Shown: positions 25,250 through 35,037, counted from the first letter of the stretch. The stretch: DNA of 64,000 nucleotides from Parabacteroides goldsteinii DSM 19448 = WAL 12034 (GCF_000969835.1 NZ_KQ033913.1:2190102-2254101), one strand, 5' to 3'. Notes: generated by a model from the letters alone, not told the origin. Made by a program: numbers and translations.

Positions 25250-26263
25250 CTATTTTGAAAAAACTCTCTTATTACACTCAGCATATTTTTTCTTTATTTT
25301 ATAAATAATCGATACAGCTTTCACAACACTATCCACACTAACAAAGGCACACACAGAGAACAACTTAGAGAACAATCCATTTTTACCATAGCGTAAAAAA
25401 GAGATCTCTAAGGAACGATATTTTAATTGTAGCATCTTTACAAATCGCTTATCATAACAATGAGATACCCCCATTCTCCATACACACTGATTAGCCGCAT
25501 ATACAACTCCTGCTTTTGCATAAACTAATTCCTCCGGATAATTAGCAGCAACAAAGTCTGCCATCTCACATTTTCCTATCACAGCATCTAAATGTCTTGA
25601 AGAAAAAGAAGATTGCGTAATACTAGCATTACGCACCCTATAATAATATTTTTTCCCGCCTCCAACCACTATCACATTGGCTTTAGCTACTAAACGATAA
25701 GTTGTAAATACATCCTCATGATATCTTCCTTTTGGATAACGGATATCTTTAAACAAATCCATACGATATAATTTTCCCCAAGCTACTGTATCAATTCCTC
25801 TTGAAGACATAAAATCATGCATACAATTTTTATTCCCAGACACGACATAATCACCCAAAATGACATCCACTGAAACATCCAAATCCTTACCATTTTCATC
25901 AATATGACTTCTTTGGCAAACAGAAATATCAGCCTTATTTTGCATCATTTGCTCATAGAGAGAGAAAATCATATCTGTAGCTATTACATCATCACTATCC
26001 ACAAAAGATATATATTTTCCGCAAGCTTGATCGATTCCTGCATTACGAGCATCAGAAAGACCTCCATTTTCTTTATGAATAACCTTTATACGATGATCCT
26101 TACATGCATATTCATCACATATTTTGGGACACTTATCCAAACTCCCATCATCCACCAAAATAATTTGAAGATTCTGATAGTTTTGATTGATAACACTATC
26201 AATACAATCTCGCAAATATCGCTCCACGTTGTAAACGGGGATAATGATAGATATTAATTCCAT
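25250..26263 (-). CDS. Glycosyltransferase family 2
   Basis: A 337-residue inverting glycosyltransferase. The N-terminal GT-A domain has SIIIPVYNVERYLRDC, the UDP-sugar binding motif VDDGS at 37-41, ENGGLSDARN at 65-73 and DSDD at 89-92. The C-terminal part carries the EDVFTTYRL acceptor motif and a weakly hydrophobic, basic tail that may touch the membrane. Full length and intact, in contrast to the GT2 remnant at 23.7 kb. It adds a sugar to the growing repeat unit. Confidence 0.88.
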   Translation of the reverse strand: MELISIIIPVYNVERYLRDCIDSVINQNYQNLQIILVDDGSLDKCPKICDEYACKDHRIKVIHKENGGLSDARNAGIDQACGKYISFVDSDDVIATDMIFSLYEQMMQNKADISVCQRSHIDENGKDLDVSVDVILGDYVVSGNKNCMHDFMSSRGIDTVAWGKLYRMDLFKDIRYPKGRYHEDVFTTYRLVAKANVIVVGGGKKYYYRVRNASITQSSFSSRHLDAVIGKCEMADFVAANYPEELVYAKAGVVYAANQCVWRMGVSHCYDKRFVKMLQLKYRSLEISFLRYGKNGLFSKLFSVCAFVSVDSVVKAVSIIYKIKKKYAECNKRVFSK

Positions 26264-26275
26264 AATAAATGTAAA

Positions 26276-27340
26276 TTAGAAAAAGAAAGAATAGATATAC
26301 TGAGGAGTAGATATAGCTCGTAAAAAAAACAACAAAAAACAGATATTTATGACAACATAATACCCCTTCCTTAAAATCACATTTTTTATACTATTCCCAT
26401 ATATGCCAAACAGCAACAACAGAAATGGAGAGAAAAACAACCCAATCCGTTCAAAATAATTGAATGACAATGCTATAATATTAGTCAACACATATACCAT
26501 ACACAAAACAGAGATAACTTTCTCCTGAGAATTGAAACGTTTTTGATAGAATATATACAAGGATAACAGGAATTCAACAGTCCATAATATCTTGACCATA
26601 TTAGCTTCTTGAATTTCTCTGTTATTACCATAATAATTTGCATATTTAATTATATAAACAGAGATTACAGTCATAAGTCTTTGGAAAAAGAACACAAAAA
26701 GTATAAAAAATAAAGGCACAGAAGCCATAACTTTTTTATTATCCTTAAAATAATAAATAATATAAATAAGAAAAAAAACAATCGACGATATGTGAAACAG
26801 TAGAGAAACTGATGTATATATAAAAGCTCGCTTATAATCATTATTTTTCAAATAATTCCAAGCATTTACCGCTATTGAAACAGCCAACATTTGCCTCGAT
26901 ATATTAAATGATATCAAATAGATTCCTATAGACATAAATATAATAGAAGTCGTTACAAAATCACGAGTATTTTGTCTTATAAATTTGTACATAAAGAAGC
27001 ATATAGCAAAAGATACTACAATTTGAAAAAAATAGTAATCATCAAGAATAAAAGATGAAAGTTTTGCTAGCATTACGAATCCTATCTCAATAGATTCATA
27101 ATAATAATCTGTAAGGAGAAACCAAAAAGGTTTACTAGATATATCTCTGTAAATCATACTATAGTTATATGTATCAACACCTACAGATACATCTCGAAAT
27201 CCCATTACGACAAACAATGCAAAAAAAGTAGGTATCAAAAAAATATCTCGCTCTTTTAGGGAAGGATCAGGATTCTTTACTAGTTGCTTATAAAAAAAAG
27301 CAACTAGCAATATAAAAAATACTAATAATTGATATACCAC
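26276..27340 (-). CDS. wzy: EpsG family membrane protein, probable Wzy-type polymerase
   Basis: A 354-residue polytopic membrane protein with about ten hydrophobic helices. It fits the EpsG/Wzy family: MVMGFRDVSVGVDTYNYSM-like loop near 45-65 (RDVSVGVDTYNY is the family signature), and a large loop before SFNISRQMLAVSIAV. It would polymerise lipid-linked repeat units on the periplasmic side. It is the only polymerase candidate in the locus. As usual for this family the sequence is very AT-rich and poorly conserved. Confidence 0.8.
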   Translation of the reverse strand: MVYQLLVFFILLVAFFYKQLVKNPDPSLKERDIFLIPTFFALFVVMGFRDVSVGVDTYNYSMIYRDISSKPFWFLLTDYYYESIEIGFVMLAKLSSFILDDYYFFQIVVSFAICFFMYKFIRQNTRDFVTTSIIFMSIGIYLISFNISRQMLAVSIAVNAWNYLKNNDYKRAFIYTSVSLLFHISSIVFFLIYIIYYFKDNKKVMASVPLFFILFVFFFQRLMTVISVYIIKYANYYGNNREIQEANMVKILWTVEFLLSLYIFYQKRFNSQEKVISVLCMVYVLTNIIALSFNYFERIGLFFSPFLLLLFGIYGNSIKNVILRKGYYVVINICFLLFFLRAISTPQYIYSFFF

Positions 27341-27408
27341 GATATAACTCTATTACATTTAACCTAAATTCTGAAAATAAACCAATCAAAGCACTCGCCC
27401 CATTACTC

Positions 27409-28203
27409 TCACCTTTTTAGCCAATTCCATATTTCAAAAACAGCTTTTTGAAAACCCTTATAATGCACAATCGAACCAAACTGAGCCATATATCCACGGA
27501 TACCTTTAGGCAAGAAGGTTAGCTTTTGACCTAATTCCTGCGCATAGCGGTCCACATCACTCACCCAGCTACCATCGTAATGATGGATTGCCAAAGTATT
27601 CTCTGTAATTTCCATCACGCCTGTTTTAAAATCCTTTGGACATAAATAATCTTTGGGATAAACCCATACCCCTGCACAAAACTGTATCTCTTTTGTTCCT
27701 ATTAAACCATGCTCACAAAGTAATTCAGTCGTATATTGCACCACGGTTTTTAAATTAAAAGACCTATCTTTCCGCATAAAGTGTAAAGTAGAATACTTTT
27801 TCAGAATCTCTTCATACAGGCCGAGACTGGGGTTCACCCCAAGGCCGAGACCGGGGGCGACACTCGCTACGCTCATGTTGCTTGCCTCATTTTCACATCC
27901 CATAAACGGACCACGAGCTATCATATCATCCATTGACTTTATAACCTCTACATCCGTATCAAAATAAAGCCCTCCAAACTTATACAAAATCCAAAAACGT
28001 GCGTAGTCACTTACAAATGCATATTTTTTTGCTTGATAGGCTTCTTGAGTATAAGGAATAATATTCACATCGAAGTTACTTTCGTTCCACTCCTTTATCT
28101 CATAGTCCGGAAAATATTTCTTCCAAGATGATATGCATTTCACAGCCAATGGAGGTAACATATTACCTCCGAACCAACAATAATGGATTACTTTAGGTAT
28201 CAT
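27409..28203 (-). CDS. Glycosyltransferase with DXD sugar-binding motif (GT32-like, capsular)
   Basis: A 264-residue protein with the classical opening IPKVIHYCWFGG, then YAFVSDYARFWILYKFGGLY and the DTD motif at 82-84 within the Gly_transf_sug domain. The C-terminal part includes HHYDGSWVSD, also conserved. It transfers a hexose or similar residue to the repeat unit. A short GC-rich patch (about 27820-27870) encoding APGLGLGVNPSLGL contrasts with its AT-rich surroundings but keeps the frame. Confidence 0.85.
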   Translation of the reverse strand: MIPKVIHYCWFGGNMLPPLAVKCISSWKKYFPDYEIKEWNESNFDVNIIPYTQEAYQAKKYAFVSDYARFWILYKFGGLYFDTDVEVIKSMDDMIARGPFMGCENEASNMSVASVAPGLGLGVNPSLGLYEEILKKYSTLHFMRKDRSFNLKTVVQYTTELLCEHGLIGTKEIQFCAGVWVYPKDYLCPKDFKTGVMEITENTLAIHHYDGSWVSDVDRYAQELGQKLTFLPKGIRGYMAQFGSIVHYKGFQKAVFEIWNWLKR

Positions 28204-28241
28204 ATATTTACAACTTCAATTATATACTATATATAATTTTT

Positions 28242-29366
28242 TTATTTTAACCATTTATCAAAATTGATCGATATTTCATTCCTTTTAGATTCTAATAGAT
28301 TATTAATCTTATCATAATTAATTGAAGACAATAATAAATCCATATCTCCCACATACATTCGATCTTCCAACATAAATTGAGATAATAAATCCGTAATACG
28401 ACAATTCATCCTAGCGAATGATCCACTTAATGGAACAACCATAAAATTTTTATTCATAATTATGCTAAATACTGTACCATGAAAAGAATTTGTAATAACA
28501 TATTTCGCCTTATGAATTAAGTCTAACCATTCATCAACATTAGGATAAACTTTAACATATTCATCTATCCGCCCTTGAGCAGATACATATTTAACGTCCA
28601 ATCCTCTATTTTTCGCCCAGCGATAAACCTTTGCTATTTCAAAATCCATATCGTTCCCTAAAAAATAAAGCAATACATAATCCTTTTCCACAGGCACATC
28701 TGAAGAAACCAATGAATAATCTTTTACGGAAAGCAACAGTGTAGGATCCGGCACTAATAACGCATCGTTTCGTCCCATACTCTTACAAATGTCCAATCCA
28801 TTTTGCTCTCGCATCGCCAGGATAGAGAATCTATTTAGATAGTATTTTAACTGTTTTCTATTGATTCTTGAATTCTCAAGGCCTCCAAAAGAGGGAGCGT
28901 ACGCAATACATTTCTTCTCTTTCGAGACAAAACACAAAAAGAAAACAGGATCTAGCCCGGCCCATATTTGATCGCTCCCTGCCACATACACATCTGCTTC
29001 GGGAGGATTTTGGAATAACGTATATTGATTATACACTTCCAATGAATATACTATGTATTTATCCTTGAACATGGAAAAAAAGCGAGGGTGGAGCAAGTTT
29101 TCATGCTGAATGATTTCTGCCTGTTTTTTAAAATGCTGAGATAATTGATATTCTTTATTATGAAAAAGAAATTGAAATATCCTTGATAATATTTTTCGAG
29201 GAACAGAAATCCACCAACTAAAATCTCTTTTGCGTTTAGAAGGCAAATACTTTATCACAAAAGCTTCGTGTCCTTTCTTTCTTAAAAAGTATTGCAATGC
29301 AAATGATTGTAATATTTGCCCATAATTATCCTCACTCCACCAAAATGTTACGATCCCGATCTTCAT
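28242..29366 (-). CDS. Polysaccharide pyruvyl transferase family protein
   Basis: A 374-residue protein of the PS_pyruv_trans family (CsaB/WcaK-like). It shows IVTFWWSEDNYGQILQSFAL at the N-terminus, DVYVAGSDQIW near 135, and KYVITNSFHGTVFSIIMN near 290, the usual C-terminal motif. It would attach a ketal-linked pyruvate to a sugar of the repeat unit, giving a negative charge. It overlaps by four bases the upstream Fe-S protein gene, a pairing common in Bacteroides capsule loci that suggests a joint function. Confidence 0.85.
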   Translation of the reverse strand: MKIGIVTFWWSEDNYGQILQSFALQYFLRKKGHEAFVIKYLPSKRKRDFSWWISVPRKILSRIFQFLFHNKEYQLSQHFKKQAEIIQHENLLHPRFFSMFKDKYIVYSLEVYNQYTLFQNPPEADVYVAGSDQIWAGLDPVFFLCFVSKEKKCIAYAPSFGGLENSRINRKQLKYYLNRFSILAMREQNGLDICKSMGRNDALLVPDPTLLLSVKDYSLVSSDVPVEKDYVLLYFLGNDMDFEIAKVYRWAKNRGLDVKYVSAQGRIDEYVKVYPNVDEWLDLIHKAKYVITNSFHGTVFSIIMNKNFMVVPLSGSFARMNCRITDLLSQFMLEDRMYVGDMDLLLSSINYDKINNLLESKRNEISINFDKWLK

Positions 29367-30586
29367 TTCTTTTTGATTATTAATTTATAAAACCTTAAAA
29401 ATCCGGAGTATTTAGCAACCGCCGCGACCAACGACCTCATTTTTCGCCTAATTAAGATCGGTTTCTCCAATAATATCACTCGCAAACTGACACTACCACC
29501 CATTTTATGAAACAATAAACCACAGATTGAATGCTGGCATGATTTGTACAAGCTATATTGCCGATAATCTTCTATAGACCATAATGATAAAGTCTCACTT
29601 TTCCATTTATCCCCGTCATTTACCATCACCACGCTCACCCCCTTGTCATCGTCTATCTCCGGCATCACATGCTGTACGCCCCAGAAATCTCCAATCGTTA
29701 TATCACTCCCACTCTTAAAGCTTTTCGAAGGACAAGCATAACAACTCGGACGTAAATACAAATCCGCCAGAAAGCCTCGCAGGAAAATATTCTTGTTTAG
29801 AGGTTCTGAAAGCAAAACTGAATTTTTTTCTCCGTGACCATCGGACACAGAAAAAGTGAGAGCAAAACTGTATTTTTTCCACCCTAAGCTTTTGTTTCTA
29901 AACGAAATGCTCTCAATGCGAGCATCTCTGCCATTTAAAACAGGGTGAGACAAAACTGTATTTTTTCCACCGCACTGACGTGTGGTTTCCTCCTTCAGAT
30001 ATTCTCGCCATATACCCGGACTCGGAACGCCATGACAAACGAAATCCACCGTCAAGAGATTATCATATTCTTTCCTGAGAAAACGTTTCAAACCCGCAAT
30101 CTGACAAGGAGTACCAGAGAATAAAACCTTACGACCTTTTTTCAAAAACTCCTCTACCTGTGAATAACATTTCCCCACCCTACTTTGTACATATTTAGAA
30201 CCCCGGAAAGCAGATAAACCTTCTATCGTTTCTGTATAATCATGGACAACATCCCACTCTTCATTGAATCTGGCACCAAAAACAACACCACTCTTAGCTA
30301 TTATTTCTTCTGCTAACAACGTAAAAATTCCCCCGGAAGAACTAGCCATACGAATCTCTTCATTCAAATTCTTTGCGGCATAAACCATATCCGGTATTCT
30401 TGGTTCCCCCTGATTAATTACAGGGCAAACCTTTTCACATAAACTGCAATCAATACAAAGTGAAGAGTCCACTTTGGGATAAAGGAAACCTTCATCATCC
30501 TCTACCATTGTAATACAATGTTTTGGACAGCGTTGTACACAAGCCCAGCAACCACAGCATTTTTCCTTACTATCTATCTTAATCAT
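29363..30586 (-). CDS. Fe-S protein of the coenzyme F420 hydrogenase/dehydrogenase beta-subunit family
   Basis: A 407-residue protein. The N-terminus holds two 4Fe-4S motifs: Cys10/11-13-16-20 and Cys44-47-50-54. The FrhB N- and C-terminal domains follow (GGIFTLLAEEI, then RGSKYVQSRVGKCY and FSGTPCQIAGLKRFL). Despite the name, capsule-locus members are not expected to use F420. They are thought to act as reductases on sugar or pyruvyl intermediates, but the reaction is not established. It overlaps the pyruvyl transferase gene by four bases and follows the flippase gene by three. Confidence 0.82.
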   Translation of the reverse strand: MIKIDSKEKCCGCWACVQRCPKHCITMVEDDEGFLYPKVDSSLCIDCSLCEKVCPVINQGEPRIPDMVYAAKNLNEEIRMASSSGGIFTLLAEEIIAKSGVVFGARFNEEWDVVHDYTETIEGLSAFRGSKYVQSRVGKCYSQVEEFLKKGRKVLFSGTPCQIAGLKRFLRKEYDNLLTVDFVCHGVPSPGIWREYLKEETTRQCGGKNTVLSHPVLNGRDARIESISFRNKSLGWKKYSFALTFSVSDGHGEKNSVLLSEPLNKNIFLRGFLADLYLRPSCYACPSKSFKSGSDITIGDFWGVQHVMPEIDDDKGVSVVMVNDGDKWKSETLSLWSIEDYRQYSLYKSCQHSICGLLFHKMGGSVSLRVILLEKPILIRRKMRSLVAAVAKYSGFLRFYKLIIKKK

Positions 30587-30589
30587 AGA

Positions 30590-32104
30590 TTATCTCTTTA
30601 TCAATTTCAGGATCATACCACTAAACAACGAACGTTCTGAAGCATTCATAGAGCCAAACCAGGAAAGAGGAAGATAGAATAAAGAAAATAAAACAATACC
30701 ACCGGCTAAACGAGTAATATTTGATATGTCAATATCCATTTTCCATATAAGCAAGAGAGAAAATAATGTTACAACAAAAGGAATGATTGACATTTTTCCA
30801 ATCTCTTTCCAAAACTTTATAATATCTATATCTTGTTTTCTTTGATAATAAATATTCATCACCACAATTTGTCCTGCCGTAAGAGCTAAAGCCGTTGCAA
30901 ACGCACAACCTATGCCACCATAACTTTTTGCCATTGGAATAGATAGTCCCAAGCAGACAATAGCTATGATTACATATAAAGTAGATCTAAACTTCATTTC
31001 ATTACGAGCCTGTAAAATCGTAATTCCAAGATTCTGAATTAAAGGGACAGTTAAGGGGATAAAAAATAACAGGGAAATCCAATAAGCATTTTCATATCCT
31101 TCTCCTGCCCAAAGTAGAATAAACTGACGACCAAATATTATAAAACCAGCTAATACAAAAGCTATTACAATAAACTGAATACGTCCTGTCCTGATGAATA
31201 AATCAGAAATTACTTTACGATCTTCATTTCGTGTCACCATCGCCATTACTTTAGGCAAAAACAAGCCGGAGATAGCTGTAGAAAACATAATATATAGATT
31301 ACTCAATTGTATGGCTACTGCATAAACGGCAACCATTGCTGCCCCCCGGAAAATACCTAAAACAAATTGTCCTGTACTCCAATAAATCCGGTCTATTATA
31401 GCATTCAAAAATATCCAGAACGAATAAATGGAAACCTCTTTCAGGAAGTCCCATTTAAAATGGGTAAAGCGTAAATGAATATGTAATTTTCTTTTACAAT
31501 AAATCCAATTAATGACTAAAGTGGCAACATTAAAAGAGGTTGTCACAACTACCATTGCCACAGCCTTGTAACCAAACAAAAGCAAAACAATCATCACAAT
31601 TGGATTCAGGAGAATGCGAGCTATGTTTATTATTTTCTGAAATACAAAATTTTCATAGGCTGTGATAATAGCCCCCCAAATACTCATCGGAAATGTAAAT
31701 GCCAGATTAAATGCCATCAACAACAACATCAACCGTATTTTGCCTATCTCATCCGTCGTCATATGGGTATCAAACAAACAATCTACATTACCCACCAAAA
31801 ACAATCCTAAAATGAAGGCCAATGCACTAATAAACAAGTACAGCAAAAAAAACATACCGAACATTTCGTATTGCTCTTCTTGTTTACCTTCTGCTCGAAA
31901 CTTGGCTGTATAACGCACTATTGCATTACCAAAACCCAAATCCAAAACAGTTAAATAAGCAATAACGGAAGCAGCCAATGAATACAACCCAAACTCCGAT
32001 TGCCCCAGCATACGCAACATAAATGGAGTATAGAGCAATCCTATCAAAGTATTCAACCCTAAAACTACATAAGAAAGTAAAGCTCCGGCTTTAAGTTGGT
32101 CCAT
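30590..32104 (-). CDS. wzx: Wzx-type polysaccharide flippase (PST family)
   Basis: A 504-residue membrane protein with about 12-14 hydrophobic helices along its length. It starts LSYVVLGLNTLIGLLYTPFM with the family phrase LGQSEFGLYSLAAS near residue 34. It belongs to the MOP exporter/PST group and would flip undecaprenyl-linked repeat units to the periplasmic face for polymerisation. It is upstream of the Fe-S/pyruvyl transferase pair on the same strand, consistent with one long transcript. Confidence 0.88.
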   Translation of the reverse strand: MDQLKAGALLSYVVLGLNTLIGLLYTPFMLRMLGQSEFGLYSLAASVIAYLTVLDLGFGNAIVRYTAKFRAEGKQEEQYEMFGMFFLLYLFISALAFILGLFLVGNVDCLFDTHMTTDEIGKIRLMLLLMAFNLAFTFPMSIWGAIITAYENFVFQKIINIARILLNPIVMIVLLLFGYKAVAMVVVTTSFNVATLVINWIYCKRKLHIHLRFTHFKWDFLKEVSIYSFWIFLNAIIDRIYWSTGQFVLGIFRGAAMVAVYAVAIQLSNLYIMFSTAISGLFLPKVMAMVTRNEDRKVISDLFIRTGRIQFIVIAFVLAGFIIFGRQFILLWAGEGYENAYWISLLFFIPLTVPLIQNLGITILQARNEMKFRSTLYVIIAIVCLGLSIPMAKSYGGIGCAFATALALTAGQIVVMNIYYQRKQDIDIIKFWKEIGKMSIIPFVVTLFSLLLIWKMDIDISNITRLAGGIVLFSLFYLPLSWFGSMNASERSLFSGMILKLIKR

Positions 32105-32179
32105 TCTCCTATTGAAAAGTCTATTTTACACCTAAGTTCGTTAACGAAATTTATTTGGGCTGGATAAAAATCCAGGTAA

Positions 32180-33385
32180 TTATTTTCTATAAATCCCACA
32201 AAAATCTAATACAACTTTATCCTCCATATAAGGTAACTCTTTAAATGGATCATGGGCTGTCAAAAATACCACAATATCCGCCTTCTCATAGGCTTCTTTA
32301 TAATCAGTCAGTTTAAACACCTTGTGCTCTTTCACATTCGGCTCAACTACCAGAATATCCGCATTATTACAGGCTTGCATCACTTTTGTCGTAATACACT
32401 TGGCCGGAGATTCACGCAAATCATCGATATTCGGCTTAAAAGCAAGTCCCATCATAGCGACAATCGGCTTGCGGTGGTGCTCCAATTCAAATCTTAAGAT
32501 GGCATTATGCACTTTTTCGGCACACCAGAAGGATTTGTAATTATTGATCTCACGTGCTTTGGAAATCAATTGTGACTCATACGGAAAATCGGCTGTAATA
32601 AAATAAGGATCTACTGCAATGCAATGCCCTCCTACACCTGCTCCCGGTTGCAAGATATTTACCCGCGGATGCTTATTGGCTAATTCGATCAGTTCCCATA
32701 CATTAATACCGGCTTTGTCGCAGATAAGTGAAAGTTCGTTCGCAAAAGCGATCTGCACATCGCGGGATGAATTCTCGGTCAGTTTACACATTTCTGCCGT
32801 TTTACAATTTGTCTTATGCAATGTTCCCTGTACAAACTGGCTGTAAAATTCGATTGCCTTATCAGTCGACTCCTGATTGATTCCTCCGATCACACGATCG
32901 TTATGAACCAGTTCGTAGATGACATTCCCCGGCAACACCCGCTCCGGACAATAAGCAATATATATTTTGTCTTTCAACTCCGGCCGTTCTGAAAAAATCA
33001 GACTTTGCATCTTTTCCGTCGTTCCCACCGGAGAGGTCGATTCTATTACATATAAATCTCCTTCCTTCAAATAAGGAAGAACGGAACGGGTTGCAGCTTC
33101 GACATAAGAGATATCCGGTTCGTGATTGCCTTTAAACGGAGTGGGAACAACCATAAAATAAGCATCACTGATTTCAGGGGTAGTAGAAGCTTTCAACAAT
33201 CCGGCATTTACCACTTCCTGTAAATACTCTTCCATACCGGGTTCAATAATATGAAGTTTACCCTGGTTTGTCATTTCTACCACACCTGAATTGATATCGA
33301 CACCTAAAACGTTTACTCCATGCTTAGCTGCAATGATCGCTGTGGGAAGTCCAATGTATCCCAACCCCATAAAACATGCTTTCAT
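32180..33385 (-). CDS. wecC: UDP-N-acetyl-D-mannosamine dehydrogenase
   Basis: A 401-residue cytosolic enzyme of the UDP-glucose/GDP-mannose dehydrogenase family. The N-terminal Rossmann motif GLGYIG is at 7-12. The catalytic-site segment LQPGAGVGGHC has Cys255. The phrases CPERVLPG and KLTENSSRDVQIAFANELS favour the WecC subgroup over Ugd. It oxidises UDP-ManNAc to UDP-ManNAcA with two NAD+. Its substrate comes from WecB, encoded at the far end of the locus. It is second in the operon after the initiating transferase. Confidence 0.9.
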   Translation of the reverse strand: MKACFMGLGYIGLPTAIIAAKHGVNVLGVDINSGVVEMTNQGKLHIIEPGMEEYLQEVVNAGLLKASTTPEISDAYFMVVPTPFKGNHEPDISYVEAATRSVLPYLKEGDLYVIESTSPVGTTEKMQSLIFSERPELKDKIYIAYCPERVLPGNVIYELVHNDRVIGGINQESTDKAIEFYSQFVQGTLHKTNCKTAEMCKLTENSSRDVQIAFANELSLICDKAGINVWELIELANKHPRVNILQPGAGVGGHCIAVDPYFITADFPYESQLISKAREINNYKSFWCAEKVHNAILRFELEHHRKPIVAMMGLAFKPNIDDLRESPAKCITTKVMQACNNADILVVEPNVKEHKVFKLTDYKEAYEKADIVVFLTAHDPFKELPYMEDKVVLDFCGIYRK

Positions 33386-33480
33386 AATTTTTCTGTTTAT
33401 AAAAAACTTAATTATTCTTACCTAACAATATTTCAAAATTCAACGCTACTCCTAAAATTCTACACCAAGCAGATTTTATG

Positions 33481-34575
33481 TTAAATGTTTTTCCGTATTC
33501 TATCAAACCATAGGTTAAGACCTACCCACACAAGAATATCAAAAGATATCAGAATATTATTATCAATATATGATATCAAACAGATATTCACACCACTGAA
33601 TAAGCAAGCTATAGTCAATATCAATAACATTGCCTGCCTCTGTGTTAATCCCATACTCAACAGTTTATGGTGAATGTGATTTTTATCTGCAACAAATATC
33701 CCCTTATGGCTACGCCAACGGACAAACATGACCCTCATTACATCAAGCATAGGGATAATTATTGTTGAAAATGCAACAATGATCGCTCCGTCTGAATAAG
33801 GTATAATATCAGGAGCACAAACTGTATAACGGATGATCAGGAAAGACAGGATATAACCTAATGTCAGACTACCTGTATCTCCCATAAAAATTTTCCGGCA
33901 TCGCTCGACTTTACCGAATACATTATAATAGAAAAAAGGAACTAACACACCGAATGAGGCAAAAGCAAGCATAGCATACATCCATAAATGGTTATGAACA
34001 TATAAACATCCTAAAATAGCCAAAGATACGCAGCTTAAACCGGAAGCTAGTCCATCAATGCCATCAATCAAGTTAATCGCATTACATATAAATACAATCA
34101 GAAAAACAGTTAATGGTACTCCCAGCCAGGGTGTCAACTCATGGATTCCGAAAATACCATATAAATTATTAATCCATAAACCGGATAAAGGAACCATGAT
34201 AGCAGCAAGAATCTGCATAACAAACTTCGATCGATAGCGCAGACCGACCAGATCGTCTTTTATGCCGGTTAAGAACAACAGTGTTAACCCACAGACCAAG
34301 AAATAAAACTCCGGAATGATAAAGCAAAGCATCTCTTCAGGAATTCCATCACCCATCAGGTAACGAAGTCCTGTCGTAAACGATAATGTAAAAAGGATAG
34401 AGGGAGCAAATGAAAGACCACCTAAACGGGGTACGATGCCTTGATGCACCTTTCGTTCATCCGGAACATCAAATAAACGCTTTCGGAAAGCTACTACCAA
34501 TATACGAGGTATAATAAAAGAAGAAAATAGGATTGAAATTATCACTCCTATGATAATCAATATAATACTAGTCAT
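33481..34575 (-). CDS. wecA: WecA/MraY-type undecaprenyl-phosphate sugar-1-phosphate transferase
   Basis: A 364-residue polytopic membrane enzyme with about 10-11 helices. The family motifs are present: RKVHQGIVPRLGG (near 41-53), the GIKDDLVGL acidic pair near 104, NAINLIDGIDGLASG, FMGDTGSLTLG, and ADKNHIHHKLLSMG. It starts the repeat unit by moving a HexNAc-1-phosphate (GlcNAc likely) to undecaprenyl phosphate. It is the first gene of the synthesis locus, and there is no UpxY/UpxZ-type regulator pair before it. About 58 bp upstream of its start lies the first of two 34-bp palindromes around a reversed promoter. Confidence 0.88.
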   Translation of the reverse strand: MTSIILIIIGVIISILFSSFIIPRILVVAFRKRLFDVPDERKVHQGIVPRLGGLSFAPSILFTLSFTTGLRYLMGDGIPEEMLCFIIPEFYFLVCGLTLLFLTGIKDDLVGLRYRSKFVMQILAAIMVPLSGLWINNLYGIFGIHELTPWLGVPLTVFLIVFICNAINLIDGIDGLASGLSCVSLAILGCLYVHNHLWMYAMLAFASFGVLVPFFYYNVFGKVERCRKIFMGDTGSLTLGYILSFLIIRYTVCAPDIIPYSDGAIIVAFSTIIIPMLDVMRVMFVRWRSHKGIFVADKNHIHHKLLSMGLTQRQAMLLILTIACLFSGVNICLISYIDNNILISFDILVWVGLNLWFDRIRKNI

Positions 34576-34632
34576 TTACTATTGTTTTTCGGGTACAAAA
34601 AAGTTCGTCAGTTACAGATTGTAACGACGAAA

Positions 34633-34666
34633 ATGACGAGAAAAAAGGATCGTTTTTTCTCGTCAT
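34633..34666. repeat. 34-bp palindrome L upstream of the polysaccharide locus
   Basis: ATGACGAGAAAAAA pairs with TTTTTTCTCGTCAT around a GGATCG-type centre. The symmetry extends three bases further on each side (34630-34669), and a run of T follows on the plus strand. It differs from palindrome R (34783-34816) at only four of 34 positions. Confidence 0.8.
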
Positions 34667-34748
34667 TTTTTAGGAATACTAAATTGTTAAATTTAAAGAT
34701 TGAAATATTCATCTAACCTTGTCAAACAAGGGATAATGATTTTTTTAT

Positions 34749-34780
34749 TTTGTCTATTCAAAAAATTATGTATACTTTTG
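34749..34780 (+). promoter_or_regulatory. Promoter pointing away from the polysaccharide locus
   Basis: TTTG (34749-34752), 20 bp, TACTTTTG (34773-34780): a strong match to the Bacteroides consensus on the plus strand, opposite to the locus. It sits between palindromes L and R, with the expected start inside R. No comparable minus-strand promoter is visible in the segment. Confidence 0.6.
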
Positions 34781-34782
34781 CC

Positions 34783-34816
34783 ATGACTAGAAAAAACGAT
34801 CGTTTTATCTAGTCAT
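34783..34816. repeat. 34-bp palindrome R
   Basis: ATGACTAGAAAAAACGATCG continues into TTTTATCTAGTCAT, a nearly complete 34-bp palindrome with CGATCG at its centre. It is related to palindrome L. The segment between the two is 116 bp. Confidence 0.8.
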
Positions 34817-35037
34817 TTTACAAAATCAAAGGCAAACTCCAAAAAGCTTATTTTTCATTGTATTTCATTATTACACAACCAAATAACCAAGAACAAATAC
34901 AGGTTTCAAATCGTAAGGAAAGCTATTTGGAGGCAGGTGAATTCAAGTCGGTTTTCAGGTATTTTACAGGGGGAAACGGGCTTTATAATTTACGTATCAG
35001 AGGCTACATAAAATTCTTGTTTTTTTTTCAAAAACAA
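34817..35037. other. Non-coding stretch between palindrome R and the dps terminator
   Basis: A 70-codon open frame on the plus strand (34858-35070) runs through the dps terminator and has no recognisable features, so no gene is called. This is the region that the outward promoter would transcribe. Confidence 0.4.
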
